From IMG/VR virus record IMGVR_UViG_3300029945_000001, positions 62,001 through 126,000 of that record: a stretch of DNA of 64,000 nt; one strand, written 5' to 3'. Positions 35,687-44,636 of this stretch are shown in pieces (the first letter of the stretch is position 1; every line of letters begins with the position of its first letter). Source of the stretch: a virus. The notes below the pieces were generated by a model. It was not told the DNA's origin, did no database searches, and was given only the letters and a program-made list of their open reading frames with translations. A program made the translations under genes and the position numbers.

Positions 35687-36430
35687 ATGTCTTCTATACT
35701 TGGTAAGGATATTACTTATATTACTGTTACTAAAAATTATACAAATAATTATGTTATTTGTGAAAATGGTAATACCATCATTGATGTTGATACAGAATTT
35801 TTATCATGGTGTGATAACAAAGTATTAGAAGAATTTATTATCCGGAGAACTGAAATTTTTAATCGAAAAGATATTTTTACTAAATATGGATATATACTAC
35901 CCGATATAAATAACATTGCTTGTTATAAAGTTGAGATGGTAGTAGAATCAACTTCATTAAAATATTTTATTAAAACTGGCGAGATTGATAAAATGCGAGT
36001 GATACGTTTTGATATTAAAAATATGCCTAATGTAATTGATATTTCTGATATTAATAAATTTATTTTACAAAAATATAAAATTACTACCGATGATGTCGAG
36101 AATATTTATTGTATATATAATACGAAAACTTATCCGTATAAAACTATGATGGTTAAAAAAGAAATAGCAGATGAAATAAATAAACTTAAAAAGTTTAAAA
36201 GATTTGAATGTGGAATAGTAGCACATCCTTATAGTAGAGAAGAGGTCATTCCTTTGTTTATTAATGAAGATTATAAAAATAATGAAGAGTATATTTCATT
36301 ATCTAAATATATTGAAGATTTTAAGAAAACTAATAAGAAATACAGATTTTATACATGGGTATATTCTTGGTGTGTTTCTTGTTCTAAGTTTTTAAAACTG
36401 TTAAACCCTAAGAATCTTTTTAGAAAATAG
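35687..36430 (+). CDS. Hypothetical protein with C-terminal hydrophobic segment
   Basis: 247 residues; start follows 'ataggagtatcgc'. The C-terminus has a short aromatic, hydrophobic stretch (FYTWVYSWCVSCSKFLKLL), possibly a membrane helix. It is 6 bp before the BCS1-like gene, which also has a membrane segment, so the two may act together at a membrane. No known domain. Confidence 0.6.
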   Translation: MSSILGKDITYITVTKNYTNNYVICENGNTIIDVDTEFLSWCDNKVLEEFIIRRTEIFNRKDIFTKYGYILPDINNIACYKVEMVVESTSLKYFIKTGEIDKMRVIRFDIKNMPNVIDISDINKFILQKYKITTDDVENIYCIYNTKTYPYKTMMVKKEIADEINKLKKFKRFECGIVAHPYSREEVIPLFINEDYKNNEEYISLSKYIEDFKKTNKKYRFYTWVYSWCVSCSKFLKLLNPKNLFRK

Positions 36431-36436
36431 ATTATT

Positions 36437-37615
36437 ATGCTTGAATTAATAGTAGATTACTTAAAATCAAATATAGTTGCTAGTGGTCTTATTGTAGGTT
36501 CAGTGTCCGGTTTTCTACTATATATAATAAAAGGTATTCCAAAAGCTACATTTGATACTTTTTTAAAATATTTTTCTGTATCATTGACTGTAAGAAATGA
36601 TGATCCTATATTTAGTGATATAGCAAATTATGTAACAAAACTAAGAAATAATGTAAAACATTTTCATTATTCTAATGATAAATATGAATTTAATGAAATA
36701 ATTTATTCTGTAGATAGTAATAGAATTGTTACTATAAATAGAATTACTGAAAATAATCAAATAAGTTGGGGTAGTGGTAAGAATAAGGTAGAGACGATTA
36801 TCATAAAGTGGTATCTCACAAGAAATACAAAGCTAATAACAAAGTTTGTAGAACAGTTAAAATTATCTAATGAAGATAGTAAAATGATAGATGTTTATAG
36901 TAGAAGTAATGATTATTTCGAAATCATTAAAAAGAATAAGAGAAGTATAAATTCTATTTATCTTAATGGTGATATATTAGATAATCTTTTGAGTGATATA
37001 AAATTATTTATATCTAGTGAACAAAAAGAATGGTATGTAAAGAGAGGTATTCCATATCACAGAGGATACTTGTTTTGGGGTCCTCCTGGAACTGGAAAAT
37101 CATCTTCTATATTAGCTATCGCTTCTCATTTTAACTTACCTATATTTTATTGTAATTTTAGTAACATACGTAGTGTTTCTGCATATAACAATAAAATGAA
37201 AATTGTAGTTTTAGAAGATGTTGATACTTTGAATATTGGCAATAAGCGCGATAGTACAGACGATGTTGACAAACGCATATGCGATGATAAATCCAATGTT
37301 CCTCCTGAGCATAAAGATAACAATAATGTTACACTTGTCTCTTTTCTGTCTTTAAGTGATGTGTTAAATGTTTTAGATGGTATCATTGCTCCAGAAAATT
37401 GTATTGTGATTATGACATCTAATCATCCTGAAGTTCTTGATAGTGCACTTATTAGACCTGGTCGTTGTGATGAAGCTATTAAGTTTGATTTATTAGATCA
37501 AAATACCGCAGATAGAATGAAGAAAGATTTTGATATGGATGACCTTGATGTGATAACTCCTATTTCGGCAGCTGCTTTACAAAATGAACTTCTTAAAGCA
37601 AGAAAAGTTCTATAA
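36437..37615 (+). CDS. BCS1-like AAA ATPase
   Basis: 392 residues: N-terminal membrane helix (about residues 14-32), a BCS1-type middle region, and an AAA domain with Walker A GPPGTGKS (215-222), Walker B 'KIVVLEDVDTL', and the signature 'LDGIIAPENCIVIMTSNHPE' followed by 'RPGRCDEAI' (arginine finger area). BCS1 proteins move folded proteins across a membrane in mitochondria; bacterial and phage versions are poorly studied. No clear Shine-Dalgarno, so translation is likely coupled to the upstream gene. Confidence 0.85.
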   Translation: MLELIVDYLKSNIVASGLIVGSVSGFLLYIIKGIPKATFDTFLKYFSVSLTVRNDDPIFSDIANYVTKLRNNVKHFHYSNDKYEFNEIIYSVDSNRIVTINRITENNQISWGSGKNKVETIIIKWYLTRNTKLITKFVEQLKLSNEDSKMIDVYSRSNDYFEIIKKNKRSINSIYLNGDILDNLLSDIKLFISSEQKEWYVKRGIPYHRGYLFWGPPGTGKSSSILAIASHFNLPIFYCNFSNIRSVSAYNNKMKIVVLEDVDTLNIGNKRDSTDDVDKRICDDKSNVPPEHKDNNNVTLVSFLSLSDVLNVLDGIIAPENCIVIMTSNHPEVLDSALIRPGRCDEAIKFDLLDQNTADRMKKDFDMDDLDVITPISAAALQNELLKARKVL

Positions 37616-37642
37616 TAAATGGCATGCAGAGGAGAATAACTC

Positions 37643-37960
37643 ATGATACCTACAAAATTTTATAAAAAATATTACGATTAATAATATAGAAATATAGAAG
37701 GACATGATAAACAAGCAGTTAAAATGACATTATACTGTTTTACTTGTACTAAAATTCTTTATTCTTATTCTGTTCAGTGTGCACTTGTTAGAAACAAAAT
37801 GTATAATACAGAAGATTTACATTGGGTAGATTCTATTATTGGTATATCTAAATGCCTTAGTATAAAAAGAATAGCTAGGTTTAATGAAAAATATAGAGTA
37901 AGTAGATTTCTAAGAAAGTATGTTAATAATAGACTCAGGATGATACAACGACACGAATAA
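37643..37960 (+). pseudogene. Small gene interrupted by two in-frame TAA codons
   Basis: ATG 37643 has a strong ribosome site (gaggagaataactc) and starts MIPTKFYKKYYD, then TAATAA at 37679-37684. The same frame continues open to 37960 (YRNIEGHDKQAVKMTLYCFT...). The only later ATG, 37724, has no ribosome site. So either a broken 105-codon gene or a 12-residue peptide followed by a weakly started 78-residue protein with several Cys. Confidence 0.5.
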
Positions 37961-37982
37961 TCACTTTCCCAAAAGGACTACC

Positions 37983-39788
37983 ATGTCAACGAAAGATGAA
38001 AAGTTACATGTACTAACGTGCTGTTTTAACCCAGAGAATTATAAAGTTCGATATAAGTTGGATCATGACTTTACTGAATATCTTAAAGATTTCCCTAATG
38101 TTATTCATTATAAAATCGAACTGGCATTTGGCGATCAGGAGTTTGTAACAACATCTATTGATAATCCTAACCATATGCAATTACGTACAAATACTATTCT
38201 CTGGTATAAAGAAAACTTGTTAGAAATTCTACGTAAATCAAAATTACCTAAGGATTGTAAGTTTGCATGGATGGATGCTGATATTACTTTTAGTAATGTC
38301 AATATCATTAATGATACATTATCAGCACTTAATGAAAATAGCATTGTTCATATGTTTGATAAGAAGATTAATCTCGGTCCTGATGAAGAAGAACTTAATA
38401 GTAGTACTGGTAGTATTGCTAAGTATATTAACACTAGTAATTTCGGCGGCGCGTCTGGCTTAGCATGGGCAGCAAATAATGAATTTATTAATGCAATTGG
38501 TGGACTTATCGATTGGTGTATTATTGGTTCTGCCGACTGGTGTATGTCAGCAGCTATGCTAGATTGTTTATCTGAATTGGAGTATGATAAATATAATGAA
38601 TACACCAAACCACTACTTGATGCATGGCATGCTAAATTACAGGAAAATGATATTGGTGTAGGATATGTGCATGGTATATGTTATCATCATTTTCATGGTC
38701 ATAAGAAGGACCGTGGGTATGATTGGCGACATAATATTCTTATGAAACATGAGTTTGACCCTAGTAATGATTTACTTTATTTAGATAATGGACTATTGGA
38801 TATTAGTGTAAAGAAAATGGAATTACGTAATGAATTGCGCGAATACTTCCATAGTCGCCAAGAAGATAACGATGTCGAAAATATACTACATGTAGTAACT
38901 ACGGTATTCAATCCATCTGGTTATAATAGTCGATATTTTCTATATAATCAGTTTAAACGATATATGGCTAAATTTAAGAATGTTGTTCTTTATACAGTTG
39001 AATTAACTATTGGTGATCAGCATCATGTTGTAACAGATAACTATAATCCGCGTCATTTACAACTACATACTAACAATGTGTTATGGTATAAAGAAAATCT
39101 TATTAATGAAGGTATTAAGAAACTAATTCCTGCTTCAGCTAAAAATATCGCATACTTTGATGCAGATATGGCGTATTATGATGATAATTGGCCTATGTAC
39201 ATTGTTGATAAACTGAAAGAGTGTGATGTTGTACAATGCTGGTCGTCTTTGGATTTCTTAGATGAAAATTATAATGTATATAAAACACGTAATAGTTTTA
39301 TGTCAGATTATATGTCTGGTCTGCGTCCATCTTTGGATAATCCATTGGGTCCTCCTGGTCTAGCATGGGCAATGACACGCGAAGCTTATGACAAGATTGG
39401 GAGAATTTATGATAAAAATATTGTTGGTGCTAATGATAGGGATTTCTGCCATATTCTTGTTAATGAACATTACCGAATGCCAGAAACATTGAATGGATAT
39501 GATGAACTTATGAGATATAACAATATTGTACGTGCTGCTAATCTATCATACGGATATGTCGACTTGGTCGCAATGCATTATTTTCACGGACATACAAAAG
39601 ACCGTGGATATGGTGTACGAGATTCCATCTTAAATGACATTGATATATCACAAGATCTTAGTTATGATGAGAATGGGCTTCTTCAGATAGTTAACAATAA
39701 AGACCATATCTACTTAAAACTAAAGAAATACTTCGATTCTCGTAATGAAGATGTAGGACATGTGGTAAAAGACGCTGCTGCTGAATAA
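37983..39788 (+). CDS. Tandem-domain GT-A type glycosyltransferase
   Basis: 601 residues made of two similar halves (about 1-290 and 295-595). Each has 'LHV.T..FNP..Y..RY' at its start, 'NTILWYKENL' or 'NNVLWYKENL', a metal-binding DxD ('AWMDADITF' and 'AYFDADMAY') and a C-terminal 'FHGHKKDRGYDWR' or 'FHGHTKDRGYGVR'. That is an internal duplication of a phage glycosyltransferase family. It may modify phage DNA, virion or host surface glycans; the acceptor is unknown. Both DxD motifs are intact. Start after 'aaaaggactacc'. Confidence 0.82.
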   Translation: MSTKDEKLHVLTCCFNPENYKVRYKLDHDFTEYLKDFPNVIHYKIELAFGDQEFVTTSIDNPNHMQLRTNTILWYKENLLEILRKSKLPKDCKFAWMDADITFSNVNIINDTLSALNENSIVHMFDKKINLGPDEEELNSSTGSIAKYINTSNFGGASGLAWAANNEFINAIGGLIDWCIIGSADWCMSAAMLDCLSELEYDKYNEYTKPLLDAWHAKLQENDIGVGYVHGICYHHFHGHKKDRGYDWRHNILMKHEFDPSNDLLYLDNGLLDISVKKMELRNELREYFHSRQEDNDVENILHVVTTVFNPSGYNSRYFLYNQFKRYMAKFKNVVLYTVELTIGDQHHVVTDNYNPRHLQLHTNNVLWYKENLINEGIKKLIPASAKNIAYFDADMAYYDDNWPMYIVDKLKECDVVQCWSSLDFLDENYNVYKTRNSFMSDYMSGLRPSLDNPLGPPGLAWAMTREAYDKIGRIYDKNIVGANDRDFCHILVNEHYRMPETLNGYDELMRYNNIVRAANLSYGYVDLVAMHYFHGHTKDRGYGVRDSILNDIDISQDLSYDENGLLQIVNNKDHIYLKLKKYFDSRNEDVGHVVKDAAAE

Positions 39789-39823
39789 ACTCATAGAGAA
39801 TCAGAAGTTATCGCACGAAGTGT

Positions 39824-39853
39824 AAGAGACTGGTGCGTGCGCACCAGTCTCTT
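39824..39853. terminator. Terminator hairpin
   Basis: 13-bp stem aagagactggtgc with loop gtgc, then attacattttatt. Confidence 0.85.
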
Positions 39854-39929
39854 ATTACATTTTATTTAAACATAAGATCATATAAATATGAATAATAGAC
39901 TCTATTATAAAATTATTCTAAGATAGAAG

Positions 39930-40090
39930 TGTTCGATTGCACGTGCCTGGAAAACACGCGTCTCAGCAGTGATGTGGCAATTGGCCTACAACAAGCACAT
40001 CATCTAACGTACCAGGCAATCGAGTAGGTGCTCACCATAATGTTGAGATTTTGAGCACTCAACTTTTTGAAGAATTAAACCAGAAGGATC
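39930..40090 (+). ncRNA. Structured leader or small RNA before the M29 gene
   Basis: About 160 bases, non-coding and less AT-rich than neighbours. Outer stem: cgatt (39934) with aatcg, and gcctgg (39945) with ccaggc (40012). Inside it, gatgtg (39971) pairs with cacatc (39996). A second hairpin near the start codon pairs gtgctc (40028) with gagcac (40053). No TATATTAC element was seen. It could be a riboregulator of the operon 40096-44514 or an independent RNA. Confidence 0.5.
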
Positions 40091-40095
40091 AAAAA

Positions 40096-41223
40096 ATGCA
40101 GATCAAAGAAGCAATACATAATCTATTTTTCAATGTGTTGAAATTAAAAGAGAATGATACTTTATGGTTAGAATTTGATAATCCTTCTGTTGGTAGTCTT
40201 ATGGTTAATACTATTAAAAATTTTAAACAGAACACAAATTTTAAAGTAAATTATGTTGATGTACAAGCTGATATTCTTAGATTATCTATATCTAAAAGTA
40301 ATATTGAAGAAAGAGAATTTGTCGATGAGATGATGCGTAAGATGAAATTGTGTAATAAATATATAAGATTTGTTGACGATGGTGCTATTAGTCATTTTTG
40401 TTCTTTATATGAACAGTTCGGTATTAAAGAACTTGTTGGTAAAAGAAGAATGTTAATGTCTGAAGTTACTCGATATAGAGTTAATAATCTCAAGTGGGTA
40501 GTCTCTGTAATTCCCTCTATACCATTAGCAAATTTTTATAAATGTGATTTTGATGAATTTTCAAAGATGATTATTGATGGTATTAATTTGAATTATGCAG
40601 AACTTGAAAAGTATGCAACTCCACTTATAGATATCTTAAATCAAAAAGGTAAAACTGTTCGTATATATAGCGATGCTCGATTTACTGATCTTACATTCAA
40701 GCTATCTGGAGCTGGCACTGAACTTTGTGCTGGTAAGATCAATATCCCAGACGGTGAAGTATTTACATCTCCTGAATTAAATAGTGTCAATGGTACAATT
40801 ATGTTTGGCCCTAGTTACTATAATGGAGAATTCTTTAAATATATTTATTGTGAATTTAAAGATGGTGTTTGTTATAAATCTCTTGCAGAAAGTGAAGAGC
40901 GTACAAATGCTTTAAATAAGATTCTAGATGTTGATCCTGGAGCAAGAAAAGTTGGTGAATTTGCACTTGGGTTAAATACTAAAATCACTAAGTCGACAGG
41001 ATTTGTTTTGACTGATGAAAAAGTATTTGGATCTATACATCTTGCTTTAGGTAAAGCTTATGAAACTATGTCGGATAATGGGAATAGATTGGCCAATCAT
41101 TGGGACCTTGTTCACAATCAACAATTAAGATATGGTGGCGGTGCCCTTTATATCGATGGTGTTCTTATAAGAAAAGATGGATTATTTGTTCCAGAAGAAC
41201 TTACACCTCTAAATACTTTATAA
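40096..41223 (+). CDS. M29 family metallo-aminopeptidase
   Basis: 375 residues from ATG 40096 (ribosome site agaaggatcaaaaa; the longer TTG frame from 40051 runs through a hairpin). The C-terminal domain carries the M29 (AmpS, AmpT) pattern: Glu221 in 'IPDGEVFTSP', Glu288 in 'ARKVGEFALG', His315 in 'GSIHLALG', and His335/Asp337 in 'NHWDL'. Spacing is close to what I recall for AmpT ligands (250, 316, 345, 376, 378). It would remove N-terminal residues from peptides using two metal ions. It is unusual in a phage. Next gene starts 3 bases after the stop. Confidence 0.88.
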   Translation: MQIKEAIHNLFFNVLKLKENDTLWLEFDNPSVGSLMVNTIKNFKQNTNFKVNYVDVQADILRLSISKSNIEEREFVDEMMRKMKLCNKYIRFVDDGAISHFCSLYEQFGIKELVGKRRMLMSEVTRYRVNNLKWVVSVIPSIPLANFYKCDFDEFSKMIIDGINLNYAELEKYATPLIDILNQKGKTVRIYSDARFTDLTFKLSGAGTELCAGKINIPDGEVFTSPELNSVNGTIMFGPSYYNGEFFKYIYCEFKDGVCYKSLAESEERTNALNKILDVDPGARKVGEFALGLNTKITKSTGFVLTDEKVFGSIHLALGKAYETMSDNGNRLANHWDLVHNQQLRYGGGALYIDGVLIRKDGLFVPEELTPLNTL

Positions 41224-41226
41224 TGA

Positions 41227-42150
41227 ATGGCTATTGTAGAGGTACCAACTAAAGATTTAATGGAACTTAGATTACATACACAAGTTATGATACATCCTGG
41301 CAATGCACTTGGTATTAAGAGTGGCGGAATAGCAGATGCTTTTGAAAAAGAATATCCTAATTCTTTTGATATGTATAAAACAGGTGGATTTGTAGAAGGT
41401 ACTTTTAGAGTAGGAACCGTTCTTGAAACTATAGAGAAAAATCATGTTATTCTTCATCTCATTACGAAAAATCATTATGGCGATGTTATGTCATATGACG
41501 ATCTTAGAGTGTGTCTTAATAACTTAAAAGACTATTTGTTAGATAATTCATTTATAGATAGATCAAAATATGTTTGTTGTATTCCTATTCTCGGGTGTTA
41601 TAATAATCAATTAGATACAGATACTGTTGTTAAAATGTATTATGATATTTTAGATGATATACCAAATATAATTCAATTATGTAGACAACCAGAAAGTTAT
41701 AATAGATTTCCTCAATATCTTGGTCTTTGTGGTCATATACGATTTAATAATAAGAAACTATTAAAAGTTGAATTATCTACTTTTATAAATAATGTATTTC
41801 CTACAGCACTTAAAGCCATAGTGATAACAGATACGAATAATGATTTTAATAGAACAGTCGAAGACGTTGTTGATGAACTTAATATAAAACTTATTAAAGT
41901 ACCAACAGATTTTAAACAATTTAAAAAGAATGGTTTTTATATTAGAAATTCTATTATGTTTAATATTTGTACAGCATTCTTATCTATTAATAAAAACAAA
42001 TTCTATTCGTCTTTATCTTACTTTTTAGAAGAGAAGGTTGTTAAGTATAATAGAAACTGTGATGATCTCAGAGTTATTAAAAAATATAATGAACCAGATC
42101 TTTTTGTTCCAGATAGAAAAGTCTTTATTAATTCAAACATATATTACTAA
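41227..42150 (+). CDS. Macro-domain protein
   Basis: 307 residues. Residues 15-150 look like a macro domain (ADP-ribose binding or hydrolysis): 'MIHPGNALGIKSGGIADAFE' (21-40), equivalent to the AVN...GGGGVAGAI region, and a late loop 'CCIPILGCYNNQLD' (117-130). The C-terminal 150 residues are unrecognised. It is translationally coupled to the peptidase gene. It could remove ADP-ribose from proteins or nucleic acids, or bind NAD-derived signals. Confidence 0.75.
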   Translation: MAIVEVPTKDLMELRLHTQVMIHPGNALGIKSGGIADAFEKEYPNSFDMYKTGGFVEGTFRVGTVLETIEKNHVILHLITKNHYGDVMSYDDLRVCLNNLKDYLLDNSFIDRSKYVCCIPILGCYNNQLDTDTVVKMYYDILDDIPNIIQLCRQPESYNRFPQYLGLCGHIRFNNKKLLKVELSTFINNVFPTALKAIVITDTNNDFNRTVEDVVDELNIKLIKVPTDFKQFKKNGFYIRNSIMFNICTAFLSINKNKFYSSLSYFLEEKVVKYNRNCDDLRVIKKYNEPDLFVPDRKVFINSNIYY

Positions 42151-42176
42151 TCTGAACAAACAAAAGGAAAGATTGT

Positions 42177-43304
42177 ATGGATTTCGGAGAAGATTCTAAT
42201 TTCGATTTTAAATTATCTTCGGATGTAGCAAAAGGTGTTGTTATAAATAACAATAATTCCATTGGTCAATCCCATACTTTTGAATTAACATCATCTAAAG
42301 ACAGTAAAGAACTTATATTACGACCCATTAAAGATTTTACAACTCCTAAACGTATCTATGGTAGAGATCTTATTGTAAAGAGAGATCGTGTTTTAAATAA
42401 ATATAAGTCTACAACGACGACTCTTGGTGTATTGGCGGTTGGTGAAAAAGGAAGTGGTAAGTCACTTCTCCTCCAGATGATTAGTATTCTGGCGTGGGAA
42501 AGATACCAACTCAATACAGTTGTTATTGCAGACGATAGTTTAACGTATAATAAGGCTGGTGAATTATTGCTTGATTATATTTCTAAGTTACCCCCATGTG
42601 TTATCATTATCGACGAATTTGAAAAGATATTTAACATTTATGATCAGAAACGACTTCTTACACTCATGTCTGGTTTGTATGCTACTCGAAAGATTTTCTT
42701 ATTATCTGCTAATGATAAAAATCGTATTGATCAACATATGCTCAATAGGCCTGAAAGAATTCGATATTATTATCAGTTTAGTGGTGTTGGTGAAGATTAC
42801 ATTCGTGAATTTTGCGAAGAACGACTTAATGATAATATCTCTGATAGAATTAATAAGAATGAAGAAATTAATGATATTGTTTCTATTGCAAAAACATTTA
42901 GTGCATTTAATCACGACATGTTGCAGGCGCTTGTTGAAGAGATTAATGAGTTTAAAGAACCTGCATATACAGCAGTTAAGTATCTGAATATTAATCCTGA
43001 AAATGCTAATAAAATGAAATGGTCTATTGGTATATTCGATAAAGACAATAAACCATTCCAAGCTGTTAATCCTAATGTTCATACAAAACATCCTCTTGAT
43101 ATTGAAAATTTAATGGTTAGTTATTCTGATGGTAATAGTCCTTGGAATAGTATTGTTTTGACATCTGCTGATTATGTTGATGCTCAGAATGAAAATACTA
43201 TTTATGTATACAAACAAGGTGATGTGACTGTTAAGTTTATTAAAGTTGAAGATAAAATTGTTGATTATTTAACCGGGACAATTCAAACAGGAGAAAAGAA
43301 ATGA
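42177..43304 (+). CDS. AAA+ ATPase
   Basis: 375 residues. Walker A 'GEKGSGKSLL' (89-98), Walker B 'VIIIDEFEKIF', sensor 1 'FLLSANDKNR' and an Arg-rich region 'RPERIRYYYQFSG'. The C-terminal third is a separate beta-rich domain. Ribosome site 'aaaggaaagattgt'. Similar in outline to phage AAA+ remodelling or clamp-loader-like ATPases; exact role unknown. It overlaps the next gene by 4 bases (ATGA). Confidence 0.8.
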   Translation: MDFGEDSNFDFKLSSDVAKGVVINNNNSIGQSHTFELTSSKDSKELILRPIKDFTTPKRIYGRDLIVKRDRVLNKYKSTTTTLGVLAVGEKGSGKSLLLQMISILAWERYQLNTVVIADDSLTYNKAGELLLDYISKLPPCVIIIDEFEKIFNIYDQKRLLTLMSGLYATRKIFLLSANDKNRIDQHMLNRPERIRYYYQFSGVGEDYIREFCEERLNDNISDRINKNEEINDIVSIAKTFSAFNHDMLQALVEEINEFKEPAYTAVKYLNINPENANKMKWSIGIFDKDNKPFQAVNPNVHTKHPLDIENLMVSYSDGNSPWNSIVLTSADYVDAQNENTIYVYKQGDVTVKFIKVEDKIVDYLTGTIQTGEKK

Positions 43305-44071
43305 TAGCTTTAAAATCGACAGTTGGAAATGTTTATATATTAGAAAGTATTGGTATTATTAAACAGCTTAGTACTTTTAAAAATGGTAATGAAATACGTA
43401 TTCAGGTCGTATTAGATAATAAGCATATTCCTATTAATGATAATCCGTGTACTATTGATATTGATTGTGAAGATAGTAATGAAGTGAGATCTACTCTTGA
43501 TATATTATTTGCTCATGCTGATAATAGTAACGATATTACGGATATTATCTATAAGTGTTCAGGAGATTTACAAGTTACTACTAATAACGTGGTTACTGGC
43601 GGAACTGGCCTCACTGGATGTGATATCGGTAGTGGTAGTAGTACTACATTTATCGATATGGGTAATTCTGGTATTAAAGAAAGCGATAGCGAAGGACCTA
43701 CGTTTCTCAAAGGACTGGATAATTATCACTTTAATTTCTCTATCGTATTAGATGAAAATATTATTAGTAGTATTACAACAACTCCTAATTTTAGACAAGA
43801 ATTTATAAATGGCGATGATGATATTATTTGGAACATGTCTGCGGATAACGATAAAGTTAATATGAGTATTTCTGGGACAGAATTTGAAATACAACTCAGT
43901 TCTATCAATATAGGTGTACATAAACTCATTAGAACTATTAGAAATGAATTGATAAAGATGTTTACTGAGTTTAATAATGCTGAAGTAATTATTTTATCAA
44001 ATGATAGTGGAAATAATCGTATTATTGATCTTTCACCATATTCTACTAAAGCATGCTTAGTACTGAAGTAA
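43301..44071 (+). CDS. Hypothetical protein
   Basis: 256 residues starting inside the AAA gene's end (ATGA overlap; site caggagaaaagaa). Contains a Gly/Ser/Thr-rich linker near residues 95-125 that separates two mixed alpha/beta halves. Likely a partner of the AAA protein by coupling. No family recognised. Confidence 0.65.
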   Translation: MIALKSTVGNVYILESIGIIKQLSTFKNGNEIRIQVVLDNKHIPINDNPCTIDIDCEDSNEVRSTLDILFAHADNSNDITDIIYKCSGDLQVTTNNVVTGGTGLTGCDIGSGSSTTFIDMGNSGIKESDSEGPTFLKGLDNYHFNFSIVLDENIISSITTTPNFRQEFINGDDDIIWNMSADNDKVNMSISGTEFEIQLSSINIGVHKLIRTIRNELIKMFTEFNNAEVIILSNDSGNNRIIDLSPYSTKACLVLK

Positions 44072-44514
44072 TTATTTTATCAAATAAAGAAGATATTGAA
44101 AAAGTCATAGAAGATGTCAAACCACTTATTATAGAAAGTATAAATAGTATTAAATCAAGAGAATATGGTGAAATGTTTGTTTTGAGTGAAGACAGAATTA
44201 TAACTATAATTAAAATGAATACATTGGTTATCCTAAAGAACAAGGACAATAATGATATTATCGGTTATGCTTCTATTATTAAACTTGAAGCATTCAAAGA
44301 TGCTATTTTTATTAATGATATTTTTGTTAGATATGAATATAGAGGACGACGTTATGGTCACTTATTAATGGATGAAATAATTGATGAATTCAGAGATAGT
44401 TGTTCAAATATTATCCTTAATTCTGATATTGATAATTATATCGCAAACAGATTCTATAAAAAGTTAGGATTTGAAATAACAAATTATACACAACGTTTAA
44501 AACTTTTGCCATGA
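44053..44514 (+). CDS. GNAT-family N-acetyltransferase
   Basis: 153 residues, overlapping the previous gene by 19 bases. The GNAT core is visible: 'AIFINDIFVRYEYRGRRYGH' (motif A, acetyl-CoA loop R-G-x-x-Y-G-x) and 'NRFYKKLGFEI' (motif B). Substrate unknown. Last gene of the operon, followed by a terminator. Confidence 0.85.
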   Translation: MLSTEVIILSNKEDIEKVIEDVKPLIIESINSIKSREYGEMFVLSEDRIITIIKMNTLVILKNKDNNDIIGYASIIKLEAFKDAIFINDIFVRYEYRGRRYGHLLMDEIIDEFRDSCSNIILNSDIDNYIANRFYKKLGFEITNYTQRLKLLP

Positions 44515-44519
44515 ATATG

Positions 44520-44549
44520 GGTACTACCTGGGTAATTCCAGGTAGTACC
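44520..44549. terminator. Rho-independent-type terminator
   Basis: 12-bp stem ggtactacctgg with a 6-nt loop, then atttttaatt. Confidence 0.9.
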
Positions 44550-44576
44550 ATTTTTAATTCAATATCATTTTAAGTA

Positions 44577-44584
44577 TATATTAC
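44577..44584 (+). promoter_or_regulatory. TATATTAC promoter element of phuZ
   Basis: aagtatatattactttatt. A hairpin ttggtcaa, loop atc, ttgactaa follows at 44589-44607. Confidence 0.8.
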
Positions 44585-44636
44585 TTTATTGGTCAAATCT
44601 TGACTAATTTTGTTTCTCCTTTTGAAAGGACATCAC

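Noticed and set aside
37983-39788. Two adjacent glycosyltransferase genes rather than one
   Set aside because: The frame is continuous with no internal stop or ribosome site at the domain boundary, so a single tandem protein is preferred.
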